In this document: one piece after another, positions 18,815-29,103 of the stretch
How positions within the stretch are numbered: the first letter of the stretch is position 1
How the letters are laid out: every line of letters starts with the position of its first letter
Assembly: GCF_900156505.1 (NCBI RefSeq)
Contig: NZ_FTPR01000001.1
Location: 1,426,001-1,490,000, forward strand
From: Yoonia rosea
GTDB lineage: Bacteria; Pseudomonadota; Alphaproteobacteria; Rhodobacterales; Rhodobacteraceae
Direction of reading: 5' to 3'
Length of the DNA stretch: 64,000 nucleotides
The notes under the pieces: model-generated
Told to the model about the DNA's origin: nothing
Seen by the model: only the letters and a program-made list of their open reading frames with translations
Database searches by the model: none
Made by a program: the position numbers and the translations under genes

Positions 18815-20131
18815 ATGAAACTCACGCTTTTTATGGTCTTCTATCGTCTGCTGTGGGCCCTGCTTTTGCCGCTTGTCCTGCTTTATCTGTGGCGCAGGGG
18901 GCGGCGGGATCCTGATTACACCGCGCACCTGGCCGAGCGCTTCGGGTTCTACAGTACCCCTTTGCCGCAACAGGCCATCTGGTTGCACGCCGTCAGCATC
19001 GGTGAGACGCGCTCGGCCATCGCGCTGATCCGGCGCATCCTTGCACGCGGGGACAAAGTGGTCCTGACGCACTTTACCCCCGCAGGCCGCCGCGACTCGA
19101 CCCGCCAGTTCGCAGCCGAGATCGCCTCGGGGCAGCTGGCCGTTGTTTGGGCCCCTTTCGACATGCTGTGGTGTTACCGGCGTTTCTTTGGCGCGTGTCA
19201 GCCACAGATCGGCTTGCCCCTTGAGGTCGAGGTCTGGCCCGCCATGATCTATGCCTCCCGTGCCGCCGGTGTGCCGCTTTATATGTGTAACGCACAATAT
19301 GCCCCCGGCCCCTTCGCGCGTGACCGCAAATGGCTGCGGTTCCGGCGATGGTGTATCGCCGCCTTTGCCGGTGCTTTTGTAAAGTCCCAAGGTCAGGCAG
19401 AGCGGTTTGCCTTGGTGGGCCTGAAGAATGTGAAGGTCACGGGCGAATTGCGTTTTGATCAGCCGGTCCCGCCGGCGCTGATAGCCGCAGCGCAAGAGTT
19501 GCGCCCTGCCCTTGCGCCAGAGCGCGAGATTGTCACGATTGCCAGCGGGGTTGAACGCGAAGAGGATCTTTATGTCGCGGTGCTGTCACAGCGCATTGCA
19601 ACCTACCGCGCCACAGGCAAAGCGGCACCGTTTTTCATCTATGTGCCACGCGCGCCCGAAAGGTTTGATGCGGTCGCGGCCAAATTGCAGAACGCAGGAC
19701 TGTCGGTGTGCAAGCGTAGCGATGTGCTTGATGAAACACTCAAGCCGCTCACCACGATTGGCGATCACGACGTTTTGCTTGGCGATAGTCTGGGAGAGAT
19801 GTTCTTTTACCTGTCTCTCGCTGACCGCGTGATCGTTGGTGGCGGCTTCACACCGCGCGGGGCGCATAATATTATCGAGCCGCTGTTGCTGAAAAAGCCG
19901 GTCCTGACAGGTCCTTGGGTCTGGCCGATCGAATTCCCCTTTACCGAAGCCGCAGCGGCGGGGGTTGCGATGAGCGTAACCGATCAGGACGCACTCCTGG
20001 ATGCGCTGAATGCACCGCTTGTGCATCAAACCGGACAGATTGACGCTTTCCTTGCCCAGCATATCGGCGCAAGCGAACGCACTTTGCGCGAAATTGATGC
20101 GGTCATCGGTAAAACACCCAGGACTTCATAG
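18815..20131 (+). CDS. waaA: 3-deoxy-D-manno-octulosonic acid (Kdo) transferase
   Basis: This 438-residue protein has an N-terminal membrane anchor (about 4-25: LFMVFYRLLWALLLPLVLLYL) and the GT30 fold. Recognisable blocks are WLHAVSIGETRSAIALI (about 49-65), the QIGLPLEVEVWPAMI block near 130, and GGGFTPRGAHNIIEPLLLKKPVLTGP near 343-368. It transfers Kdo to lipid A precursors at the cytoplasmic face of the inner membrane, building the lipopolysaccharide core. Whether it adds one or more sugars cannot be told. No other lipopolysaccharide genes are next to it. Confidence 0.92.
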   Translation: MKLTLFMVFYRLLWALLLPLVLLYLWRRGRRDPDYTAHLAERFGFYSTPLPQQAIWLHAVSIGETRSAIALIRRILARGDKVVLTHFTPAGRRDSTRQFAAEIASGQLAVVWAPFDMLWCYRRFFGACQPQIGLPLEVEVWPAMIYASRAAGVPLYMCNAQYAPGPFARDRKWLRFRRWCIAAFAGAFVKSQGQAERFALVGLKNVKVTGELRFDQPVPPALIAAAQELRPALAPEREIVTIASGVEREEDLYVAVLSQRIATYRATGKAAPFFIYVPRAPERFDAVAAKLQNAGLSVCKRSDVLDETLKPLTTIGDHDVLLGDSLGEMFFYLSLADRVIVGGGFTPRGAHNIIEPLLLKKPVLTGPWVWPIEFPFTEAAAAGVAMSVTDQDALLDALNAPLVHQTGQIDAFLAQHIGASERTLREIDAVIGKTPRTS

Positions 20132-20816
20132 CGTGGTTGCATGGCCACAACGCATGGCGGAGCCAACAATCTGACAGCAGATTCAGCTTTGAACTGCTGG
20201 CAATTGTGACATGCCCTGTCCTGAACCGCCCAAAAAATGAGATTTTGAGGCGTCCAGAGCCTCATCACGACCCCAATTCCTTGCAAAAACGAACAAGTCT
20301 GGTCCTGCGGACGCGCAAAAAGACCGCCAATCTGGGCGTTGATGCAGTCAAACAACACACGTTTCAGGGTCAGATGACCCTACGTTAGCGGTAACACGCA
20401 GCACCTACCCGAATGCATCTGTCCCATCTCTTGCGCCACCATCGTGGGCGAACGGCACCTGCACAGCGGCATGTATAAACCGTTGTTAAAGCGGTCCATT
20501 TTTTGGATCGTCTTAACCTGCACCCCAAAACGCCAGCCTTACGAGATGCCGAAACCAAGGGCGTTTGCCACTTCCAAGGATCAACCACACCTGCCCCTGA
20601 AACGCACCTCAACCACAGCAAACACAACGAAGTGCAGGTGATAGAGGCTCAAAAAAACTAACAAAGAAACAAGATTTGGACACAAATTGATCCAAATCAG
20701 CTGTTTGTTTCGACATCAGATGAAGGACACGAGAAGGGTGCGCCCATCCATCACAGTGGCTTTGGCTTTTTGTTTGGTCTGAGCCGGGGCAAGAGATTTA
20801 AAGAGGAGAATCAGCA
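20132..20816. other. 685-bp intergenic region, longest non-coding stretch of the window
   Basis: No convincing gene is present on either strand; the short open frames lack ribosome sites and family resemblance. The right half, from about 20640, is A+T rich with several A runs and probably holds the promoter and leader of the phosphate-binding/OmpA gene, whose AGAGGAG-like ribosome site lies just before its start. I could not recognise a Pho box or a structured RNA with confidence. Confidence 0.4.
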
Positions 20817-22415
20817 TTGGCTTACGATCTCAAGAACCAACTTAAGACCTCGGCGGCAGCTGTCGCTTTGGTATCGGGACTTATGTTCCCCGTCGCAGGT
20901 GCGGCAGACCAGATCAGCCTGAAGTCAACAGACGGCACGATTGATCTGGTTGGTGAATTCGTAGAATTTGCCAACGACACATACATTATCCGGACATCGC
21001 TTGGTGACCTGCGCATTTCTGCGCGCAGCGTGGTTTGTGAAGGCGCAGCCTGTCCGTCATTTGAAGACATCACCGCTGACGTCGCGATTGTCGGCTCTGA
21101 CTCGGTCGGTCTTGGTATGATGCCATTGCTGATGACCGGTTTTGCTGCATCCCTTGATGCAGAAGCCGAGATCACCAACCCCTCTGCTGGTGAATCGCTG
21201 GCGTCACTGATTGATGACGGTGGTTTTGGTGACGAGATCGGGACATTCCTTGTGTCGTCCACCAATGACAACAACGCGTTTGAATCCCTGCTTGATCGTA
21301 GCGCGATGATCGGCATGACATCCCGCCGGATCACACAAGACGAAGCGCGCGCACTGCGTGCAGACGGTGCTGGCAGCATGGTAAGCCCCGAGCAAGAGCG
21401 CATCATCGCGGTGGACAGCATGGTTATCGCGACACACGCATCCAACCCGGTTGAGACGCTGACACAGGCGCAGCTTCAGGGCATTTTCTCGGGTCAGATC
21501 ACAAACTGGTCCCAGGTTGGTGGTCCGAACAAGCGCATCACAGTGATCGCACAGGACGAAGACTCTGCCAGCCATGACTACTTCATGTCATACCTGTTTG
21601 GTGAAGAGCGTCCTGACTTCAGCCCACAGGCGATTTCACCTGACGACCAGACCGTTTCCAACGTTCTGTTCCACGACACGAATGCCATCGGCTATCTTGG
21701 CTATGCGTTCCAGCGTGGCGCCAAGCCGGTGACGCTGGTCAACGAATGCGGCATTGCAAACACGCCGGATGCGTTCTCGGCGAAAACCGAAGAATACGAG
21801 CTTGGCCGTCGTATGTATCTGTATAACCGTGCAGACAATCTTGATACGAAAGCGCAACAGTTTCTCGATTTCGCAATCTCGAGCGAGGCCGACAGCGTTA
21901 TCGGTAAATCAGGCTTTATCGACCTGGGCATCCTGCGCCGCAGCCAAGCGGAAGGCGATGCACGCCGTGCCGCACTGAACACCGAAATTGCCCGCTATGA
22001 TGTTGGCTTTGAAGGTGAAGTCATGGGCGACATGCTTGCGCAGATGGACAACTACGACCGTCTTTCCACAACATTCCGCTTCCGCACGGGTTCATCCCGT
22101 ATCGATGAACGCGGTCGTTTGGACATGCAGCGTTTGATCGATTATCTTGAGGATGCTCCTGAAGGCACAGAACTGACATTTGTCGGCTTTACCGATGACG
22201 TTGGTGCCTTTGAAGGCAACCGCCAACTTGCGATCCAGCGCGCAGAAGCCGTGCTGGAAGAAGTTCGCGCTGTTGCTGATGACCGCCTGAACAACGTCAC
22301 AATGAAAACCCTTGGCTATGGTGAGATTGCACCATCGGCTTGTAACGTGACCGAGCGTGGCCGTGCGATCAACCGCCGTGTTGAAGTATGGGTCTCCAAG
22401 ACACAAGAGAGCTAA
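20817..22415 (+). CDS. Fused PstS-like phosphate-binding and OmpA-type protein (TTG start)
   Basis: This 532-residue exported protein has a signal peptide to about residue 29 (AAVALVSGLMFPVAGAA). A PstS-like periplasmic binding domain follows (about 85-380; IVGSDSVGLGMMPLLMTGFAASL, IFSGQITNWSQVGGPNKRITVIAQDEDSASHDYF, NAIGYLGYAF). The C-terminal OmpA-type peptidoglycan-binding domain (about 415-530) carries TFVGFTDDVGAFEGNRQLAIQRAEAV. The start is TTG at 20817 with a good ribosome site; there is no in-frame ATG before the signal. The fusion would tether the phosphate-binding part to the cell wall. No pst transport genes are adjacent. Confidence 0.9.
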   Translation: MAYDLKNQLKTSAAAVALVSGLMFPVAGAADQISLKSTDGTIDLVGEFVEFANDTYIIRTSLGDLRISARSVVCEGAACPSFEDITADVAIVGSDSVGLGMMPLLMTGFAASLDAEAEITNPSAGESLASLIDDGGFGDEIGTFLVSSTNDNNAFESLLDRSAMIGMTSRRITQDEARALRADGAGSMVSPEQERIIAVDSMVIATHASNPVETLTQAQLQGIFSGQITNWSQVGGPNKRITVIAQDEDSASHDYFMSYLFGEERPDFSPQAISPDDQTVSNVLFHDTNAIGYLGYAFQRGAKPVTLVNECGIANTPDAFSAKTEEYELGRRMYLYNRADNLDTKAQQFLDFAISSEADSVIGKSGFIDLGILRRSQAEGDARRAALNTEIARYDVGFEGEVMGDMLAQMDNYDRLSTTFRFRTGSSRIDERGRLDMQRLIDYLEDAPEGTELTFVGFTDDVGAFEGNRQLAIQRAEAVLEEVRAVADDRLNNVTMKTLGYGEIAPSACNVTERGRAINRRVEVWVSKTQES

Positions 22416-22428
22416 AACCTGCGCAGCG

Positions 22429-22497
22429 ATACGGGCAACGATTGCCCGTATCCTTGCATCGGAAAAACAAAACGGGCCCTTTGGGGCCCGTTTTTTT
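22429..22497 (+). terminator. Tandem hairpins ending in a T run
   Basis: There are two hairpins just after the phosphate-binding/OmpA gene. The first is ATACGGGCAA paired with TTGCCCGTAT (22429-22451). The second is a G+C-rich ACGGGCCC/GGGCCCGT stem with a TTTG loop (22472-22491) followed by seven Ts, a classic intrinsic terminator. It also lies before the end of convergent proB. Confidence 0.9.
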
Positions 22498-22570
22498 GTG
22501 GTGAACTTTCCAATGCGCCGGAAACGACGATCAGTGCCACTCACCTGCAGCGGGGCAAGAAATCTGTGGT

Positions 22571-23731
22571 CTATGCAGGAATGACAAGCTTTAGGTCATC
22601 TTCTGGCGCATCAAGCGGCAGATGGTTCTCTTCAAGAACCAGCAAATTCTCGATGCCGATCACATCGCTCTTGGTTTTATAGCCGATCAGGTCTTCGACA
22701 TTCATATCGAGGTGCCGCGCCATCAGCATCGTTTCTTCCGAGGAAAAGTTGGTCAGCCCGCGCGCTACCTCGGCGCCCTCCTCGTCATAGACATGCAACA
22801 CATCACCCTTTGTGAAATCACCTTGAATCGAGATCACATCATGCCGCCCGACGCCGCAGTCCCCTGCAACAAGAGCGGCAGCAACGGCGTTTGGCACCAC
22901 CAAGGTGCCCGAGACCTGCAATCTATTGCTGAGCCAGACCATAAGCGGCGACGCTGTCTTGCCCGTGACAAGGCAGCGGGTGAACCGACGCTCGTTTTCA
23001 AGAACCGATGAAATTGGGCGCTCAATGATACCCTCGGCGATAATGGTCTCGACACCCGCGTTCTGCGCCATGTTTGCCGCTTGCATCTTCGTCAACATAC
23101 CGCCGCTGCCCAGCGCGCTGATGGCAGTGGTAGACTCCAGATGTTCGCTGACGTCGTTAATTTCGGCGATGAACTTGGCATTTGGTTCGGACGGGTCACG
23201 ATCATAGAGGCCCTCAACGCTGGTCAGAATGACCAAGAGATCTGCATCCACCATCTGCGCCACTTTGGCGGACAGGCGGTCGTTGTCGCCCACACGCAGG
23301 TCACGGGTTGCGACAGAATCGTTCTCGTTGATGATGGGCAGAATGTCGTTTTCGAACAACCGTAGCATCGTGTTTTTGATGTTCAGAAACCGGCGTCGAT
23401 CTTCCATGTCATCGACTGTCACAAGCATCTGTGCGACGTCCATATTATGCTCTGAAGCGATCTGTCGGTAGGCATTCATCAACAGCGGCTGACCACAGGC
23501 AGCGGCCGCCTGCTTGTCCAAAATGCCCGCATCTTCGGGGCGTTTTCCGACCATGTTCAGGCCCAAAGCAACCGATCCGGAAGAGGTCAGGATGACATCA
23601 TGTCCCTCTTTTTTCAGCGCGGCCAAATCGCTGAGCAGGCCATTGATAAAGGCATAGCGCAGGGTCAGGTTTTCGTCATTCGCAAGCAGACTTGAACCGA
23701 TTTTGACGACAATCTTTTTCTTCTTTGGCAT
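22571..23731 (-). CDS. proB: Glutamate 5-kinase with PUA domain
   Basis: This 386-residue protein catalyses the first step of proline synthesis, ATP-dependent phosphorylation of glutamate. The amino-acid kinase domain (1-260) shows IVVKIGSSLL, ILTSSGSVALG, PIINENDSVA and VGDNDRLSAKVAQ. The C-terminal PUA domain (about 285-365) has GTLVVPNAVAAALVAGDCGV. The start is the ATG at 23731 behind a GGAGGC site; the longer frame to 23815 is rejected. It is divergent from proC-proA across 273 bp, so the three proline genes form one locus with a shared regulatory region. Confidence 0.93.
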   Translation of the reverse strand: MPKKKKIVVKIGSSLLANDENLTLRYAFINGLLSDLAALKKEGHDVILTSSGSVALGLNMVGKRPEDAGILDKQAAAACGQPLLMNAYRQIASEHNMDVAQMLVTVDDMEDRRRFLNIKNTMLRLFENDILPIINENDSVATRDLRVGDNDRLSAKVAQMVDADLLVILTSVEGLYDRDPSEPNAKFIAEINDVSEHLESTTAISALGSGGMLTKMQAANMAQNAGVETIIAEGIIERPISSVLENERRFTRCLVTGKTASPLMVWLSNRLQVSGTLVVPNAVAAALVAGDCGVGRHDVISIQGDFTKGDVLHVYDEEGAEVARGLTNFSSEETMLMARHLDMNVEDLIGYKTKSDVIGIENLLVLEENHLPLDAPEDDLKLVIPA

Positions 23732-24004
23732 GGAAGCCTCCGGTAAATTATTGTTTTTAATGAATGAAAAGCTATCGGTTTGCGTCACACGACGCAGCCC
23801 TGTAGCACTGCTCATTCAATGATTCGCCGACGTATAACATGTACTGCGCCCCTGAACGCAAACAGGTCGCCGCATAGAGCTGCCGATACGCAGGCCTGTA
23901 CCGAACCGGTGATTGACAAAAAATAGTCCGGCTGATGCGCGATGCGATGCTGCAGAGCAGCAACCAAGAAGTGCGTCCCGTCAGCTCGGAAGAAGGAGAC
24001 GAAA

Positions 24005-24784
24005 ATGAACATACTTTTGATTGGCTGCGGAAAGATGGGCGGTGCGATGCTGCGGCAGTGGACAAACCACGGCGGGAACAGTTTTACGGTCGCCGATCCT
24101 GCGGCAAGTGACCTTCCCGACGGTGTGGCGCATGTGTCAAAAGCGACAGATTTGCCTTCACAGGAATTCGACGTGGTTTTGATCGCAATCAAGCCACAGA
24201 TGATTGCAGATGTGCTGCCCGCCTACACACATGCGCTCAAAGACGGCGGCATCTTTGTCTCGATTGCGGCGGGCACCAGTGTTGCGTCTTTGGAAAAGGT
24301 CGTGGGTGACGCGGCGATTGCGCGGGTCATGCCGAATATGGCCGCACTTGTCGGCATGGGCGTATCGGGGCTTTACGCCAACGGCCGCTGCACTCCCCAG
24401 CAGACACGCGACATCGTGGCACTTATTGACCAGACCGGCACGTGCATTGCCGTTGAAAGCGAAGACGAGATCGACCGCCTGACCGCTGTCAGCGGCAGCG
24501 GGCCGGGCTATGTCTTCGAGATATTGCGCAACTATGTCGCCGCCGCCGAGACGCTTGGTTTTGACCATGAGACAGCGCGCACGCTGGTATTTGATACCGT
24601 CACCGGTACGGTCGAAGCCGCGCGCCAGTCTGAGTTGAATTTGGAGGAACTGCGCAATTCTGTGACCAGCAAGAACGGCACAACGCAGGCCGGGCTGGGT
24701 GCATTGATGCAGGACGGGACGCTGGACACCCTGCTCCACGGCACGTTGCAAGCGGCCTACGCCCGCGCAGAGGAACTAAGATAG
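24005..24784 (+). CDS. proC: Pyrroline-5-carboxylate reductase
   Basis: This 259-residue NAD(P)H-dependent enzyme makes the last step to proline. The Rossmann motif is [14 protein letters not shown] (residues 3-16). The middle holds LIAIKPQ and [20 protein letters not shown]. The family signature is [25 protein letters not shown] at about 162-186, followed by [25 protein letters not shown] just before the ATG at 24005 sets the start; the longer frame from 23942 is rejected. proA follows 17 bases later in the same direction. Confidence 0.94.
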   Translation: MNILLIGCGKMGGAMLRQWTNHGGNSFTVADPAASDLPDGVAHVSKATDLPSQEFDVVLIAIKPQMIADVLPAYTHALKDGGIFVSIAAGTSVASLEKVVGDAAIARVMPNMAALVGMGVSGLYANGRCTPQQTRDIVALIDQTGTCIAVESEDEIDRLTAVSGSGPGYVFEILRNYVAAAETLGFDHETARTLVFDTVTGTVEAARQSELNLEELRNSVTSKNGTTQAGLGALMQDGTLDTLLHGTLQAAYARAEELR

Positions 24785-24801
24785 GACGGAAAGGGAACAC
24801 A

Positions 24802-26082
24802 ATGAACGATATGAGCACCGAACCGAAAGGGTCCGACATCGCCACCATCGTGGCCGATCTTGGCCAGCGCGCCAAAGCAGCCGCCCGCGATCTGTCCATG
24901 GCCACCACTGCGCAACGCAATCTGGCACTGACCGAGGCGGCCAAGGCCCTGCGCGCGAAGACCGCCGATATTCTGGCCGCGAATGATAAAGACCTTGAGA
25001 GCATCCGCGACAGTGGCAAGGATGCCGCGTTCATCGACCGGCTGAAACTAACCGATGACCGCGTGGCCGCCATGGGAGATGCGCTCGATGCGATTGCGGC
25101 ACAGGATGATCCGCTTGGCCGCACACTGGCCACCTTCGACCGTCCGAACGGCCTTAGGATCGAGCGCATCAGCGTGCCAATCGGCGTGATCGCCATGATC
25201 TATGAATCGCGCCCGAATGTGGGGTCCGACGCTGGTGCACTATGCATCAAATCCGGCAATGCGGTTATTCTGCGTGGCGGTTCAGAAAGCCTCCATTCTT
25301 CGCGCGTGATCGTCGCGTGTCTGGCGCAGGGCCTTGCCGCTGCGGGCCTGCCCGAAGATGCCGTGCAACTGGTCGACACCCGCGACCGCGAAGCGGTGAA
25401 GGCGCTGCTGCACAGCACAGACACGGTTGATCTGGTTATTCCGCGCGGCGGGCGCGGTCTTGTGTCCCTTGTGCAGCGCGAGGCACGCGTGCCGACGCTG
25501 CTACACCTTGATGGCAACAACCATACCTATGTGCATGAAAGTGCCGATATCGAAAAAGCCATCGGCATCATCCAGAACGCCAAAATGCGCAGAACAGGTA
25601 TCTGTGGCGCGACCGAATGCGTTGTCGTCGACGCCAAGATCGCTTCACAGGTCCTGCCCTTGATGGCCGTGGCTTTGAACGATTGCGAATTGCGTGGCGA
25701 TGACGCGGCACGGGCGATCCTGCCGGACATGGTGCCCGCAACGGATGACGATTGGCACACGGAATACCTAAGCAATATCCTGTCCGTGAAAATTGTGGAT
25801 GATGCCGATGCGGCCATCGCATTCGTTCAGGCCCACTCCTCGGGCCACACCGATGCAATCGTCGCCGAGGACGCGCAAGCCGCGAAACGCTTTATGACGG
25901 CGATCGACTCAGCGGTAGTCATGCACAACGCCTCGACCCAGTTTTCGGACGGCGGTGAGTTTGGCATGGGTGCAGAGATCGGGATCGCCACCGGCAAGAT
26001 GCATGCGCGCGGCCCCGTCGGTGCAGAGCAGCTGACCAGTTTCAAATACTTCGTTCATGGTGACGGGCAGCAAAGGCCCTGA
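24802..26082 (+). CDS. proA: Gamma-glutamyl phosphate reductase
   Basis: This 426-residue enzyme of the aldehyde-dehydrogenase superfamily reduces gamma-glutamyl phosphate to glutamate semialdehyde. It shows [43 protein letters not shown], the catalytic Cys in [15 protein letters not shown] (about 265) and [27 protein letters not shown] near the end. It sits just behind proC. With proB across the divergent promoter region this completes the glutamate-to-proline route. A G+C-rich hairpin follows the gene. Confidence 0.95.
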   Translation: MNDMSTEPKGSDIATIVADLGQRAKAAARDLSMATTAQRNLALTEAAKALRAKTADILAANDKDLESIRDSGKDAAFIDRLKLTDDRVAAMGDALDAIAAQDDPLGRTLATFDRPNGLRIERISVPIGVIAMIYESRPNVGSDAGALCIKSGNAVILRGGSESLHSSRVIVACLAQGLAAAGLPEDAVQLVDTRDREAVKALLHSTDTVDLVIPRGGRGLVSLVQREARVPTLLHLDGNNHTYVHESADIEKAIGIIQNAKMRRTGICGATECVVVDAKIASQVLPLMAVALNDCELRGDDAARAILPDMVPATDDDWHTEYLSNILSVKIVDDADAAIAFVQAHSSGHTDAIVAEDAQAAKRFMTAIDSAVVMHNASTQFSDGGEFGMGAEIGIATGKMHARGPVGAEQLTSFKYFVHGDGQQRP

Positions 26083-26110
26083 GGCCAGCAAGAAGCGCCA
26101 AATGATTGCG

Positions 26111-26131
26111 GGGCCCCTATCACGGGGGCCC
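26111..26131 (+). terminator. Probable terminator after proA
   Basis: A 7-bp G+C-only stem (GGGCCCC with GGGGCCC) around TATCAC lies 29 bases after proA and is followed by a short T-containing stretch (TTATCT). The stem is short but strong. It separates proCA from yaeQ. Confidence 0.6.
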
Positions 26132-26197
26132 TTATCTGCTTTCACAAAGCCGCCATAGGCATTAGGCAGGCCTATCTTCGCTATTCCGGGGCATACC

Positions 26198-26746
26198 ATG
26201 GCGCAAAAATCCACGATCTATAAAGTCGAGCTTTCTGTCTCCGATATGGATCGTCACTACTACGAGACCCATAAACTTACCGTTGCCAAACATCCCTCAG
26301 AGACGGACGAGCGGATGATGATCCGTCTTGTGGCCTTTGCGCTGAATGCCGGTGAACATCTAGAAATGACCAAGGGCATTTCCACCGATGATGAACCCGA
26401 TATCTGGCAGAAGAGCCTGAGCGGCGAATTGGAGTTGTGGGTCGCGCTCGGCCTACCCTCTGAAAAGATCATCCGGCAATCCTGCGGCAAAGCCAAAGCC
26501 GTGCGCATCTACGCCTACGGCGGCAAACCAGCCGAGATGTGGTGGGAGAAGGTCAAGAACAGCACCACCCGCTTTGATAACCTGCAAGTGATGAATTTCG
26601 TGGAAGAAGAGACCAAGGCGCTTGGCGAACTGGCCAATCGCGCGATGAGAATTCAGGTGAATATTCAGGACGAGGAGGTGATGGTCAGCGTGGATGATAC
26701 CATCGTCTATGTGACCCCACAGGAATGGAAGCGCGCCCAAGACTGA
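26198..26746 (+). CDS. yaeQ: YaeQ-family protein
   Basis: This 182-residue protein matches YaeQ throughout: MAQKSTIYKVELSVSDMDRHYYETHKLTVAKHPSETDERMMIRLVAFAL at the start and TLAK-like blocks with ELWVALGLPSEKIIRQSCGKA and RFDNLQVMNF later. YaeQ proteins are related in fold to PD-(D/E)XK nucleases. In enterobacteria yaeQ was linked to suppression of rfaH defects, but the true activity is unknown. It stands alone between the proline locus and a convergent aminotransferase gene. Confidence 0.9.
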   Translation: MAQKSTIYKVELSVSDMDRHYYETHKLTVAKHPSETDERMMIRLVAFALNAGEHLEMTKGISTDDEPDIWQKSLSGELELWVALGLPSEKIIRQSCGKAKAVRIYAYGGKPAEMWWEKVKNSTTRFDNLQVMNFVEEETKALGELANRAMRIQVNIQDEEVMVSVDDTIVYVTPQEWKRAQD

Positions 26747-26768
26747 ATCGGCGCGCCACCAGAGAATA

Positions 26769-28142
26769 TTATCCCAAAACCGTGGTGACCGCCTGCACAG
26801 TTGCCGCAACCACCTGATCGGCTTCGTCATGGGTCAGACAGAACGGGGGTGCAAAACCCAGAATATCGCCCTGGGGCATCGCACGGGCAATCACACTGTT
26901 CTGCTCCAGCAGCTTGGCTGCAATTTGTGGGCCGATTTTGTCGCCCGCGTCATAGAACGTCCGGCTGTCTTTATCGGCCACGAACTCGACCGCGCAGATC
27001 ATGCCTGTGCCGCGCACGTCGCCCACATGGGGATGATCGGCGAGTGCGGCGCGCATCTGATCATTCAGGTAGTTGCCGACAGTCCCCGCGTTCTCGACCA
27101 GCCCCAACGTGTCGATCAGCGCCAGATTGGCGACACCCGCGGCCGCACCGATCGGATGCGCCGAATAAGTCCAGCCGTGGCCGATGGGCCCGTTCTCGTC
27201 CGTGCCTCTTTCAAGCACAGACCACATCTTGTCAGAGACAATAGAGCCCGACAGCGGCGCGTAAGCGGATGTCAGCCCTTTTGCGATCGTGATCAAATCG
27301 GGGCGCATCCCATAGTGATCAGACCCGAACATCGTGCCAAGGCGCCCGAAACCGGTGACCACTTCGTCTGCGACCAGCAAAATATCATGGCGGTCCAGAA
27401 CGGCCTGAATGGCTGGCCAATAGCCTTCGGGGGGCGGCACAATCCCGCCTGTGCCAAGCACAGGTTCACCGATAAAGGCCGCGATTGTGTCAGCCCCTTC
27501 GCGGTCAATCATCGCCTCCAGTTCGGACACACAATGCGCCACAAACGCGGCCTCGCTTTGTGCCTGATCCGCGCGGCGGAAATAGTATGGTGCCTCTGTG
27601 TGAATGACCTGCGCCAGTGGCAGATCAAACTTTTTGTGGAACAGCTCCAACCCCGTCAGCGATCCGGTCATCAGGCCAGACCCGTGATACCCCCGCCAGC
27701 GCGAAATGATCTTCTTCTTTTCGGGACGGCCCAGAATGTTGTTGTAGTACCAGATCAGTTTGATGTTGGTCTCATTCGCATCCGACCCCGACAGACCGAA
27801 ATAGACCTTGGACATATGATCCGGCGCACGGTCCAGCACCATCTTTGCAAGGGTGATTGACGCTTCGGTGCCATGCCCCACATAGGCGTGGTAATACGCC
27901 AGTTCCTTGGCCTGTTCCGCAATAGCCTCGGCAATCTCAGGCCGCCCGTAGCCGACGTTCACGCAGTAAAGGCCGGCAAATGCATCCAGCATGCGATTGC
28001 CGTCGCGGTCCTCGATGTAACAGCCCGAACCACCCGTAATCACCCGGTGCGGCAGGTTTCCGCGCGCAAATTCGGCTAGGTGGGTGGAGGGATGAAAGAA
28101 GTTCTCACGGTCCCATTGTTGCAGCTGATCATTATGTAGCAT
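26769..28142 (-). CDS. Class III PLP-dependent aminotransferase
   Basis: This 457-residue enzyme of the omega-aminotransferase group has an N-terminal substrate loop ([12 protein letters not shown]), [20 protein letters not shown] for cofactor phosphate binding (about 118-137), [30 protein letters not shown] with the cofactor-binding Asp, and the Schiff-base Lys in [14 protein letters not shown] (near 285). It resembles pyruvate-dependent amine transaminases of Rhodobacterales; the amine donor cannot be named. An AGGGATAAG site supports the ATG at 28142. It has no obvious pathway partner. Confidence 0.88.
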   Translation of the reverse strand: MLHNDQLQQWDRENFFHPSTHLAEFARGNLPHRVITGGSGCYIEDRDGNRMLDAFAGLYCVNVGYGRPEIAEAIAEQAKELAYYHAYVGHGTEASITLAKMVLDRAPDHMSKVYFGLSGSDANETNIKLIWYYNNILGRPEKKKIISRWRGYHGSGLMTGSLTGLELFHKKFDLPLAQVIHTEAPYYFRRADQAQSEAAFVAHCVSELEAMIDREGADTIAAFIGEPVLGTGGIVPPPEGYWPAIQAVLDRHDILLVADEVVTGFGRLGTMFGSDHYGMRPDLITIAKGLTSAYAPLSGSIVSDKMWSVLERGTDENGPIGHGWTYSAHPIGAAAGVANLALIDTLGLVENAGTVGNYLNDQMRAALADHPHVGDVRGTGMICAVEFVADKDSRTFYDAGDKIGPQIAAKLLEQNSVIARAMPQGDILGFAPPFCLTHDEADQVVAATVQAVTTVLG

Positions 28143-28386
28143 GACTTATCCCTTCGCGTGGCGGCGCGCCGCCTCATGATTATTGAAAGGAGCCTGTGTG
28201 CACGCTGCGGGTCAGAGTTGACGCCGCCAATGAGCAGAAAAGGCTCCGCTCACCCAAGCAGCAGCGCGCAATGCCTTTATTGCCAAGGTCGTATGATCGT
28301 TGAACCATGGCCCAACATGCAAGATCAACCATAATCTTCGGCGCAGAGGCCGAAACCGACACGCAGCGCGGCCTGCAATCACGTCA

Positions 28387-29103
28387 TCAAACCAGCCAAC
28401 GCACAAGAAGCGGCACGATCAGGCTTGTCAGCAGCGCATTCAATGCCATTGCGATGCCAGCGTAGGCACCCGCAACCGGATTTACCTGAAACGCACGCGC
28501 CGTCCCGATACCATGGGCGGCCACGCCCACCGCAAATCCGCGCGCACGCCAGTCCGTGATGCGCAGCAGGTTCATGACAGGTGTGACTGTCACGGCCCCG
28601 ATGATCCCCGTCAGGATCACCAGAACAGCCGTCAGCGCCGGTAGCCCGCCGATGGCTTCCGATATCCCAAGTGCCACGGGTGCGGTCGTGGATTTCGGGG
28701 CCAATGACAGCAGCACCTCCATCGGAAGAGAAAAGGCACGCGCCAACAAAATCGCTGACCCGGCCGCCACGAGAGACCCTGCAATCAAGGCCAGGACAAT
28801 CGGTGCAACCGAGGTGCGAATGGTTTCACGATTTTCCCAAAGCGGCAAAGCCAACGCGACCGTCGCGGGGCCCAGCAGAAAATGGATGAACTGCGCCCCC
28901 TCGAAATAGGTCGGGTAGTCCGTATTGGTCAGCCAGAGAACAGGTGCGATCAAAAGAACTGACAGCAGCACCGGATTGGCCCAGGGTGGGTTGCCAAGCC
29001 TGCGCGCCAGCCCATCCGCGACCAGATAAGCCAGCGTCGTTGTCGTGAGCCAGATCAGCGGCGTTGTGGACAGATAGCTCCAAAGCTCGGCAACGTCGGT
29101 CAT
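28387..29103 (-). CDS. lrgB: LrgB-family membrane protein
   Basis: This 238-residue polytopic protein has the LrgB hallmark blocks: FLLGPATVALALPLWENRETIR (about 72-93), SLAPKSTTAPVALGISEAIGG near 136-156 and FAVGVAAHGIGTARAFQ near 190-206. It pairs with LrgA, its partner four bases upstream. LrgAB/CidAB proteins are implicated in murein hydrolase control and, in plants and some bacteria, in glycolate/pyruvate transport. Which role applies here is open. Confidence 0.92.
   Translation of the reverse strand: MTDVAELWSYLSTTPLIWLTTTTLAYLVADGLARRLGNPPWANPVLLSVLLIAPVLWLTNTDYPTYFEGAQFIHFLLGPATVALALPLWENRETIRTSVAPIVLALIAGSLVAAGSAILLARAFSLPMEVLLSLAPKSTTAPVALGISEAIGGLPALTAVLVILTGIIGAVTVTPVMNLLRITDWRARGFAVGVAAHGIGTARAFQVNPVAGAYAGIAMALNALLTSLIVPLLVRWLV

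Noticed and set aside
26829-27860. 343-aa open frame opposite the aminotransferase gene
   Set aside because: It is a shadow frame of a clear class III aminotransferase; composition is unlike a real protein and it has no ribosome site.
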